Below, piece after piece: positions 60,101-64,000 of a DNA stretch of 64,000 bases. Made by a program: the position numbers and the translations under genes. The number at the start of each line of letters is the position of its first letter. Position 1 is the first letter of the stretch. The notes below the pieces were generated by a model. It did no database searches and had not been told where the DNA came from. It was given only the letters and a program-made list of their open reading frames with translations. Source of the DNA: Nectonema munidae (lineage: Eukaryota; Nematomorpha; Nectonematoida; Nectonematidae); NCBI GenBank assembly GCA_030549495.1, contig JAUIRK010000965.1, positions 248,001 through 312,000 of the forward strand. The letters are read 5' to 3'.

Positions 60101-63021
60101 AAGATAAATAATGTCAAATCAAAATATTTAAAAACCGTTAAAAATAAAGATACGAAAAGATCAATATGATTAATTAAAATAATGTGAATAATATATGTGC
60201 GCTGTTTTCAATAGTCTCCAATAGGGATCTGAACGATATATGATGGAGTAAACACAATATGGGGTTATAAGTTTTTTGCATCAGCAAGGAAACTTTCGCT
60301 TATCTTCTAATCTCAATTCTAAAATTAAACTTGCGCGTTAAAGCGATTTTATCATACTTGCATTGCTTTTTCATTGGTGTAAAGAGATTTACCTTTAAAT
60401 ACACTAACCAATTTTTCACGTTTTCAATGAAAAGTCCAATAATATTTACACTATTATTCATTTACGAGCATATCGTTACAAAGCAGTGGAGCATATTAGA
60501 ATATGATTTAATAATGCGAGTTCTAATATCCGCTATGACTGAGAGAAAGTAATGATAAATTGGAATGCAAGTCAGAGTAAATTAAACACCAGACGAAGCA
60601 TTCATTATTTACCTCAACGTTAGAGGATGTGAAATAACAAACACATTATGCACTCATGAAGATAAAGAGAAGGCCTTGGCGTTCAAATGCAGAAATATAT
60701 ATATGATTAGTTTCTTTTATATATTTTCCATGATGTTTTTTTACAGATATCCTTTTATAAGTTGATTTATAGTAATTTTATTGAACTCTTTACTTGCTTT
60801 TAATAGTAAAGTTGATAGGGCTGTAGTAATTTTAAGAATAATAATTAAAGTTGCTAGTATTTTCTAGTTATCTTAACTATTTTTTTTATCATTAAATTTT
60901 ATTTTTTTAATAATTTAATTTAGTAAAAGTCAAATTATAATTAATAATTGGGCTTAACTTCTTACTAATTAATTATGCTATAGTAGGTTACACTTTCAAA
61001 CTACTAAACCGTATTTATTAGTGGAATAAGAGCGTTTACTAATTTAGTTGATAGGTGTAATTAATATTTTTACTAATTTAATTGATTAATTACGCTTAAG
61101 CGTTGGAAAAGCTTACTGATTCATTAGTGAGGATTTAGACAACAGCCTTTACCAATTTAATCAGTAAGTGGAAGTATTTTCTTTCTCAATTAAGAAATTG
61201 AAAGCTCTTCTTTTATTCTCATACTCTGATTTGAGCGCGTAAAATTCTGGTAAGATTTTATTCATTATAGTTTAGAAGTAAAGCTTAGCGCTCTCAAAAA
61301 TTCTTTAAAAATAAATATATGAACAATATTTATTATTTATAAAGAGATCGAGTGAAGAAGATTTTTTGTACTCCGGTATGGATGAAAAATCTTATATGCC
61401 AGTTTGTTATCTTGATAAGGTGTTGATTAGGAGATGAGTTAGCGAAACATCAATTCAAACTTCGAGAAGTTACTTTTTACGATGCCTGTCACATAAAATT
61501 TTATTGATAACATTTATGAACGCAATTATTTAAGATCTTGTTAATTTCAATACATTTACTCATAAAAAATTTTTAGAAAACATTACTCTATTTTTCGAAA
61601 ATGTGAACGTGGATGAAATACTCAGTGTGACTTTGCTAAGCAGCTTTATATTTTTGCATAGTGAAGATATGGTTTTGCGTTTTTATGAGGTGGGCGTTTT
61701 TAATTTTTGCAAATGTTAATAATATTCCAAAGTAGTGCTATTTATTCAGATTAAAGATCCTAAAAATAATGAAATGTTCCAATCATTTGATCAAATAGCT
61801 GAAGTATACTACGTTCAAAAAAATGAAGATTATCTCATATTTGTTACAAGAGTAAGCAATGTTAATATATTTTTTGATAAATTAGATCTTATTTTTCATC
61901 AAAAAAGCACAATTGCGCCGCTTGCATCGAACTATGAGGAAAGCAGGCTTGACGCGGAATCGAACCCAAGACCTTGAGTTATCGAATCCAGCATCTAAAA
62001 AGTTAAAGGTACTATTTTTCATCGAGAAGGCACAATTGCGCCGCTTGTATCGAACTATGAGGAAAGCAGGCTTGATGCGGTATCGAACCCAAAACCTTTA
62101 GTTATCGAATCCAGCATCTAACCAACCCTACTGACGCCCTCTAGCCCCTATCCATAGTAAATAAAATATAATAATATAGTGTATCCCCTTTAAAGTGATG
62201 TTATATGTTCTTTTATAGGACACTTACTTAGGTAACTACATAATTTCGCATCTTTGCTCAAATCGTTCAATCACAAAATGTTAAGCATTTAACAGTGGTT
62301 GAAAGCATCATCTACGTCAGCGTTTTTCAAACTATTTTACTGCGACCCATAGCAAGAACCACAGTTTGCATCGCGACCCATAATAATACTTAGGTGTAAT
62401 AAGACAAACTCTGATCATTAGATTCATTTATTCAGCAATGTATATTTTTTATGATCACTAATATCTTCACTTTGCTCTCCCTTGATTTCCTTTCTTTTTT
62501 GTCATGACCCATTTTATTTTTCACGTGACCTACTGAAGGGCCGGGACCTACAGTTTGAAAAACGCTGATCTACGTAATCATCTATCACTCTGTCATAAGA
62601 CACACATTAAATTATCATTACCCCTTTCATTTTCACCTTTTTAATTTTTATAAGAATTATATTATGAATATAACTTTTGCTTAGATTGTGAAACCGCTAA
62701 TTAAGTTAAGGTAGTAAAAATTTAACAAAAATCCACATAAAACATTTCGTTATTATTTTTCTTGATAACTGCTTAAAAAAATCTTGTTACTAGTCAAGTT
62801 AAAAGTTTTTTCAAATGACACTTGACTTTTACAACGGAAGAATGTAGCGCTTGTTTTAATTTTTGCAATAGCTAGGAAAGCTTTACTTGTGGAGTATGGA
62901 ACAGCGTCACAAAACCGAGCTCCACTGCCATGATAGGGCCGTTTTGCGCTTTTCAATTCACCACAGCTGTGCCTACATTCTCTTTCAAGATGTCGCTAAG
63001 AAGTTTTACGTTTGGAGTGCT
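36089..63021 (+). CDS. WDR19/IFT144-like gene, N-terminal WD40 part, 11 exons, partial
   Basis: Eleven plus-strand exons join in phase: 36089-36154, 38617-38742, 43043-43138, 46707-46782, 48450-48566, 48649-48870, 53597-53809, 59452-59571, 59639-59782, 61750-61851, 62872-63021. The product is a chain of WD40-like blades. Its segments follow the order of human WDR19 as I recall it: HISWNKSGEVLAL (human AMDWDKDGDVLAV), RVSFLCW (QMSFLLW), KFGKILDITW (DFGNIVCYNW), NIAFLSNLYEVSAIN (RIAYLTSLLEVTVAN). WDR19/IFT144 is a subunit of IFT-A, which drives retrograde transport in cilia. The extreme N-terminus is not identified, and the helical TPR-like half would lie beyond the right edge. The sequence is diverged, so another IFT WD40 protein is possible but less likely. 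Confidence 0.72.
36160..36275 (+). mobile_element. tRNA-like remnant in intron
   Basis: TTTGGTTCAGTGATAGAAC resembles the 5' half (box A) of tRNA-Gly/Asp genes. The T-arm half is not intact (TTGGAATTTGGGC). Probably an old SINE head. Confidence 0.35.
36276..38616 (+). other. Intron, nothing further recognised
   Basis: Short ORFs at 37415-37597 (plus) and 37881-38099 (minus) have no family features. Confidence 0.5.
38617..38742 (+). CDS. WDR19-like exon (blades 1-2)
   Basis: 126 bp, acceptor TTTTTTTCGAAACAG, donor GTATTT. Encodes VCTHISWNKSGEVLALSFHG and KSLLVLFNTITKEFKDLTFL, with the SW-x-x-SGE-x-LA pattern of a WD40 B-C strand. One leading base completes GG-C (Gly), two trailing bases (CA) continue into 43043. 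Confidence 0.82.
39945..42060 (+). mobile_element. MULE transposon with FLYWCH finger, broken
   Basis: Near 40000-40110 a FLYWCH-type zinc finger reads KWRCEMKGCSREILKTVLN and NSGHEHNHAP. The MULE transposase follows in shifting frames: 40370-40552 has LDQLDNSKICMCDGTFKVVP (first catalytic Asp in CDGTF), then LLPDKTQSTYE-like coding near 40540-40600, NVTVDFERSVINAFMTVFPD (second Asp), and after a 769-bp insertion 41740-41920 gives LFPIDLWKVRERKQNDTIKK, NNKLEGWHRVIHGMFDITHP. Several frame breaks; dead. AGCTAG-rich DNA at 39595-39790 may belong to its 5' end. Lies in a WDR19-like intron. Confidence 0.85.
40964..41732. mobile_element. GGCCGA-repeat MITE inserted in the MULE
   Basis: The left end starts CGTGTCCAATCGTGTCCAGG, the right end (other strand) GGTATCCGGACATTTGGCCG. 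Both ends are built of tandem units of about 19-20 bp of the type GACATTTGGCCGAAAGACAT. AGAAGAAT is duplicated at 40956-40963 and 41733-41740. A second left-type end (CGTGTCCGGGCATTTGGCCG) at about 41541 suggests a nested or shortened copy at 41541-41732. The middle (41165-41530) is A+T-rich with TTAGTATAGTTAGAATATTG repeats. No coding capacity. Confidence 0.85.
42240..42809 (+). mobile_element. hAT remnant, C-terminal part and right end
   Basis: Plus-strand frame 42300-42525 reads LEMEIEDIQMFLKPRKEKPT, MELLAFLSSNSGLCPNLQVA, then TIACERSFSKLKFIKSS, the hATC motif with an internal deletion (the LRSxMxxERLSGLAL stretch is missing). The next frame has LCIDFDKVIDNFAAAKTQKM-like coding. It ends at TTTGCCCTGGAGCGCCACG and CCTTGATACAGCCCT, the known type of hAT end (CAGGGCCGTATCAAGGGATC inverted). 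Only the 3' third survives. Confidence 0.75.
43043..43138 (+). CDS. WDR19-like exon (blade 3)
   Basis: 96 bp, acceptor CATTCATTTATTTTAG, donor GTAAGA. Encodes (Q)ERVSFLCWKDNCNKLIFNLN, then DSLFLYDYDKD, with the last two bases CA continuing into 46707. The phase matches both neighbours. Corresponds to the SFLLW...GNLLIYNHQT stretch of WDR19. Confidence 0.8.
43795..44170 (+). mobile_element. LINE 3' coding fragment
   Basis: Reads KKIQKSQRRFTKKIIAIHDL, then AKKLNLPSLLYRKKDRFTIY, and in the 43974-44168 frame YFAKIFIKDWNKLPVYVASS. This is the usual RT C-terminal pattern (VQRRFTKRL...LGLPSLEYRRxRGD...WNxLPxxVV). One stop and one frameshift. Intronic. Confidence 0.75.
44215..44420. mobile_element. 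hAT-type MITE, 206 bp
   Basis: Ends CAATGGCGTAGCCAAAAA and, on the other strand, CAGTGGCGTAAACAGGAC. Flanks ATTTATGT (44207-44214) and ATTTGTGT (44421-44428) form an 8-bp target duplication with one difference. Body G-rich, non-coding. Confidence 0.8.
44430..45223 (+). other. Intron, nothing recognised
   Basis: A+T-rich, no feature supported. Confidence 0.6.
45224..45698. mobile_element. Second GGCCGA-repeat MITE
   Basis: Left end CGGACATTTGGCCGATAGAC with CGAGAGACATTTGGCGGAAC; right end AATGTCTATTTGG, GTTCGGCCAAATGTCTG, CTGCCAAATGTCTATC. Same construction as 40964-41732 but more diverged and shorter. The ORFs across it are by-products. Confidence 0.7.
45797..46052. repeat. G tract and facing C tract
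   Basis: About 22 G at 45797-45819 and about 13 C at 46041-46053, some 220 bp apart on the same strand, so they could pair. Possibly worn ends of a small inverted-repeat element. Confidence 0.5.
46130..46390. repeat. Imperfect AACT / AGTT inverted array
   Basis: AACTAACTAACTCC-type units at 46133-46225 are followed by AGTTAGTTGATTAAATAGTT-type units at 46250-46390, their reverse complement. Low-complexity, may form a weak hairpin. Confidence 0.6.
46707..46782 (+). CDS. WDR19-like exon (blade 4)
   Basis: 76 bp, acceptor TTTTTTATTCTTTGTAG, donor GTGAGT. Encodes (Q)KIHLYTSESPSNWLYGLCLF, TNMCI. Joined to the next exon it reads KIHLY...NMCIIGSDTYVINNKQ, the same length as human KIPVL...LALGGEDKMITVSNQ. 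The open frame runs on to 46914, where a second good donor (GTAAGT) sits, so a longer alternative exon is possible, but the shorter one aligns without a gap. Confidence 0.72.
46783..48449 (+). other. Intron, nothing recognised
   Basis: An 80-codon ORF at 47301-47543 is hydrophobic and unassigned. Confidence 0.55.
48450..48566 (+). CDS. WDR19-like exon
   Basis: 117 bp, acceptor CCTTTCCGATGGTGCAG, donor GTGAGA. Encodes IGSDTYVINNKQLHQNSDFS and KGLMEPLRIKIIDMRNTKT. Phase 0 at both ends. An in-frame ATG at 48441 lies in the acceptor region and would only matter for a cryptic start. Confidence 0.75.
48649..48870 (+). CDS. WDR19-like exon (blades 5-6)
   Basis: 222 bp, acceptor CCTATATATATAGTGACTTATATATATAG (two nested AGs), donor GTAAGT. 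Encodes SPTIKVACIINSQSILLVNP, EINLPAKFGKILDITWVTGD and TILLLHETGFLTFIS. The 82-nt intron before it is short compared with its neighbours. Confidence 0.85.
48871..49367 (+). other. Intron start, nothing recognised
   Basis: A+T-rich. The phrase TTTTCCATTTAGAGAAATAAAAAA recurs at about 49045 and 49160. Confidence 0.5.
49368..52076 (+). mobile_element. IS630/Tc1-like DNA transposon with long repeat-bearing TIRs, broken
   Basis: Both ends carry arrays of a unit of about 21 bp (TTCGTCTTTTTTCATTTTAAG): ten to twelve copies at 49370-49620 and, inverted, about six at 51940-52070. The inverted similarity continues inward for about 200 bp (left TTCTAATTCCGAATCGAAAA, right its reverse complement near 51850). 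Between them, 50320-50975 and 51146-51412 encode a transposase: KPERLRFLESLIESTSMLT and KKFEEKFSIKIAQSILHNYL (helix-turn-helix part), RRSHARSKRGRRASVII-like coding near 50770-50820, TNRGKNVSLVLAVNCFKVIH, and the DDE C-terminal SFMLNPCENLFSKIKVRN. Several frame breaks plus a SINE insertion; dead. Lies in a WDR19-like intron. Confidence 0.82.
50982..51135 (-). mobile_element. SINE inserted in the IS630-like transposase
   Basis: Full-length main-family SINE on the minus strand: head GGGGCGTGAGTAGGGTTGGT, box A-like TGGTTAGATGCTGG, box B-like AGTTCGACCCACC, tail GGTACCTTTACCTTTACCTT. AATAAAAAGT flanks both sides (50972-50981 and 51136-51145), a perfect 10-bp target duplication. The transposase coding resumes right after it. 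Confidence 0.95.
52480..52573. mobile_element. hAT-type end
   Basis: Read on the minus strand: CAGGGATGCGTAGTCGAAAA then GCGACTCCGACTCCGGTATA, a typical hAT non-autonomous end. The other end was not found. Confidence 0.5.
52890..53538. mobile_element. hAT-type MITE, 649 bp, with internal hairpin
   Basis: Left end CAGAGGTTGCCAAAGTC; right end (other strand) CAGTGTTTCCCAAACG. The flanks GTCTAGAG and ATATAGAA both fit the hAT target pattern nTnTAGAn. Inside, 53068-53124 and 53164-53220 are inverted copies (arms of about 57 bp, CAAGTTGAAAACTTTATTAA) around a 39-nt loop. No coding capacity. Confidence 0.7.
53597..53809 (+). CDS. WDR19-like exon (blades 6-7)
   Basis: 213 bp, acceptor CTACCCTTTTAG, donor GTATGC. 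Encodes IADYQKLFKAEEAKCLCFSR, RAKKVFVCGKSQVKILDSEE and VEDVVSVSCSPNGNFVSLIS. The CSPNGNFVSLIS strand is a clear WD40 signature. Phase 0 at both ends. Confidence 0.85.
53810..54956 (+). other. Intron, nothing recognised
   Basis: An AG/GAAGGCATTCC near 54292 looks like an acceptor, but no donor follows its short open frame. Confidence 0.5.
54957..55045 (-). tRNA. tRNA-like sequence (SINE head or pseudogene)
   Basis: The minus strand reads GTCGGCAGATGGCCTAGTGG then TAAGAGCGTGGGCTCTTCAT: acceptor-like start, a good D-arm/box A (TGGCCTAGTGGTAAGAGCG) and an anticodon-arm-like stem. The T-arm is GGGGTTCGTAATTGTGACTA, so box B is one base off and the TPsiC stem does not pair. Not a working tRNA gene as it stands. 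Confidence 0.45.
55046..56595 (+). other. Intron, nothing recognised
   Basis: A+T-rich, with an (AT)n run near 56500. No supported feature. Confidence 0.55.
56596..57003 (+). mobile_element. hAT remnant: left end plus C-terminal domain
   Basis: GGGCTGTCAAGTCACCCGCA with several CACCCGCA repeats (56606-56690) looks like a subterminal region. It is followed directly by a frame at 56750-56998 with FSASERVFSLFKAIKRRERN and LQLEGTISSLLIIKM, the hATC dimerisation motif. The catalytic core is missing, so this is an internal-deletion derivative. Confidence 0.7.
57004..57461 (+). other. Intron, nothing recognised
   Basis: No supported feature. Confidence 0.55.
57462..57609 (-). mobile_element. tRNA-derived SINE, near full length
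   Basis: Minus strand: GGGGGCGTGAGTAAGGTTGG, box A TGGTTAGGTACTGG, box B GGTTCGATCCTGC, body ATAGTTTGATGCAAGTGGAG, tail GTACATTTACCTTT. Confidence 0.92.
57610..58317 (+). other. Intron, nothing recognised
   Basis: A possible TACCGGTAA motif recurs (57857, 57959, 58009), without clear meaning. Confidence 0.5.
58318..58455 (-). mobile_element. tRNA-derived SINE, diverged
   Basis: Box B GGTTCGATTCCGC and the TTTTCATCGAGAAGGCACAA body are intact. An extra AATTCG interrupts the anticodon-like part, and the head (AGCCTGAGTAACGTGG) is diverged. Confidence 0.85.
58456..59451 (+). other. Intron, nothing recognised
   Basis: No supported feature. Confidence 0.55.
59452..59571 (+). CDS. WDR19-like exon (blade 7, start of second propeller)
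   Basis: 120 bp, acceptor TTTTCTTTATAG, donor GTAAGA. Encodes DKLICFTLDVPKIYSLDAKN, IAFLSNLYEVSAINISQDSE. This aligns with GSLHVFLTKLPIL...RIAYLTSLLEVTVAN of WDR19 and is the single most telling segment for the family call. Confidence 0.85.
59639..59782 (+). CDS. WDR19-like exon (second propeller), 3' border uncertain
   Basis: Follows a 67-nt intron (acceptor TTTTTATTTGGAAG). Encodes DKERKMFHINQTLKSLSLYD, SHILLLYNSSIDLYNLLSKG, matching NNRAWFYVLG...HSDYAAALFEGKVQLHLIE of WDR19. Two phase-consistent endings exist: donor GTAAAA at 59783 spliced to 61750, or donor GTATTC at 59757 spliced to an acceptor at 61735. The frame stays open to a stop at 59918-59920. Confidence 0.68.
59783..61749 (+). 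other. Intron, nothing recognised
   Basis: Includes (TAA)n at about 59965-59980 and a TTACTAATTTAATTGATTA-type low-complexity stretch at 60950-61180. Confidence 0.55.
61750..61851 (+). CDS. WDR19-like exon
   Basis: 102 bp, acceptor GCTATTTATTCAG, donor GTAAGC. Encodes IKDPKNNEMFQSFDQIAEVY and YVQKNEDYLIFVTR. Corresponds to RETRLFPAVDD...DFLIYGTDTG of WDR19. An upstream acceptor at 61735 would add VLFIQ in frame. Confidence 0.78.
61897..61998 (-). mobile_element. SINE, head-truncated, first of a tandem pair
   Basis: From AAAGCACAATTGCGCCGCTT to GAATCCAGCATCTAA, with box B (GGTTCGATTCCGC) present. Truncated within the box A region, exactly where the tail of the next SINE begins. Confidence 0.88.
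62002..62145 (-). mobile_element. SINE, full length, second of a tandem pair
   Basis: AAAGTTAAAGGTACTATTTTTCATCGAGAAGG body, box B GGTTCGATACCGC, box A TGGTTAGATGCTGG, head GGGCGTCAGTAGGG. It abuts the copy at 61897-61998 in the same orientation. Confidence 0.92.
62318..62567. mobile_element. hAT (Charlie-like) MITE, 250 bp, perfect target duplication
   Basis: Left end CAGCGTTTTTCAAACT with GCGACCCATAG following; right end on the other strand CAGCGTTTTTCAAACTGTAG, both like the widespread Charlie-type end (CAGNGGTTCTCAAACT...GCGACCC). ATCTACGT is duplicated exactly at 62310-62317 and 62568-62575. Non-coding. Confidence 0.93.
62872..63021 (+). CDS. WDR19-like exon (second propeller)
   Basis: 150 bp, acceptor TTAATTTTTGCAATAG, donor GTAAGT. 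Encodes LGKLYLWSMEQRHKTELHCH, DRAVLRFSIHHSCAYILFQD, VAKKFYVWSA. Aligns with GVVQYFYIEDW...[21 protein letters not shown] of WDR19. Phase 0 at both ends. Its G+C content and codon use are the least A+T-skewed of the gene. Confidence 0.85.
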
Positions 63022-64000
63022 GTAAGTTCCTTCTTAATTTGGTCTTCTAATGATGAACACTCGGTGGGTTCAAAAATCCATCCTATTTTTTTGAAAATTG
63101 TGCTTCAATTACTTTAATCATCGTTTCAAAAGTGTTCACTTAAAATGTTTCTATATATTTTCAAAATACGCAAAATTGACTTAGAGGATGATTGCGACAA
63201 AACGAATGAACTAAACTCGGAAAGAACTGATGATTCTTATTTGAACTGCGGCAGCGAGAATGTTTAACTTTCCCCTACAATTAAAATAAAAAACAGTCAA
63301 AAACATAAATTTTCAACATCAATTAAAATTAATCGGAGAAAATTTTTCCCATATGAAAAAAGTTTGTTTTTTTGGTCTAGTGGAAAGAAAGGAAAGAAAC
63401 TTTACTGCATTTTTGTGTACCAGCTATAGTTTAACAAATCAAAAGTTCACGATCAAATTTTATTAGGAAGAAAAGAAGGAATTTGGATCCAATAAAAGTT
63501 ACAGTTTTAATAATGACTCGTGAAAACTACGAAAACCTTTAATAGCTTTAAAAAAAATTTCTTTCAAAGCGAATATATTTAAATAATTTTACAAATCACA
63601 TGTTTATGAATTTTGTTTGCCCTTTCCACAATCTCCCTCCGAGTCTCTAAATCACTCTCTGCAGGACTCTGATGTGCCTTGGAAAAAATTGTAGTCAAAC
63701 GTGCTTTAACAACCACCTACCTCTATTATTTGATGACCTGACTATAACCAACAGGTTAATTTAATCCCAATTAATCTTGATTGCATTTCTTCATCCTTCA
63801 TTAAGTCACTACCTCTTCACAAAGACCACTGTGGTGGTTCCTGTAGTCCCATATTACATGTTTGAGTGTACTATTTTTTGAAAAAAGCATTATATAATGT
63901 AATCTGATCTATCTATTATATATAAAAAAATTGATAGTCTCATTGATAAAGTTTCCTAATTCTCATTGACAAAAAATTTGAAGAGAAAAATATTTTGAAG
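63022..64000 (+). other. Probable next intron; no further exon assigned
   Basis: A strong acceptor (ATCACTCTCTGCAG, ending 63664) is followed by DSDVPWKKL and a stop in the expected phase, so it is not accepted as an exon. A short frame at 63178-63267 (EDDCDKTNELNSERTDDSYL) is also unplaced. Confidence 0.45.

Noticed and set aside
62686-62711. 26-bp mini-exon (IVKPLIKL) with AG and GT borders
   Set aside because: Its length breaks the phase between 61851 and 62872, which already fit each other directly.
63665-63694. Next WDR19-like exon after a strong acceptor
   Set aside because: The required phase reaches a stop after nine codons.

Overview
The window is A+T-rich eukaryotic DNA from an animal, most likely an arthropod. 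Two intron-bearing host genes lie in a dense bed of transposon remnants: hAT, piggyBac, MULE, IS630/Tc1, LINE, MITEs and tRNA-derived SINEs. A parasitic copepod (sea-louse type) would fit the base composition and repeat style, but that is a guess. No bacterial-style operons and no retrovirus or LTR element are visible.

Left third, 1-21.2 kb. A partial acidic ORF, two LINE fragments and two broken hAT transposases (4.7-5.9 kb and 8.3-10.8 kb) come first. They are followed by a minus-strand aquaporin (MIP) gene. Four exons (11774-11923, 13149-13360, 16669-16795, 21001-21182) read together in phase and contain both NPA motifs. Its introns hold a broken piggyBac element, a rearranged ZBED5-like hAT and two MITE-like elements. 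A SINE sits directly before a possible last exon.

Middle, 21.2-36 kb. This region is mostly non-coding. It holds a LINE 3' end, a 1.7-kb near-perfect inverted repeat (24037-25742) whose arms contain their own tandem repeats, three head-to-tail copies of a 259-bp satellite (26132-26908), several SINEs, and a 377-bp MITE with a perfect 8-bp target duplication.

Right half, 36-63 kb. Eleven plus-strand exons chain together in phase (36089 to 63021). They encode a WD40 beta-propeller protein that matches the N-terminal half of WDR19/IFT144, the retrograde intraflagellar-transport subunit. The introns contain a FLYWCH-MULE transposon with a GGCCGA-repeat MITE inserted in it, an IS630/Tc1-like element with a SINE inserted in its transposase, hAT remnants and MITEs, a LINE end, and several SINEs. 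The first coding exon is uncertain and the gene runs off the right edge.

The most distinctive items are the split WDR19-like gene, the giant foldback, the satellite, the GGCCGA-repeat MITE family, and a tRNA-derived SINE family of about ten copies with a (CCTTTA)n-type tail. Homology calls rest on recalled family sequences, not on a search.
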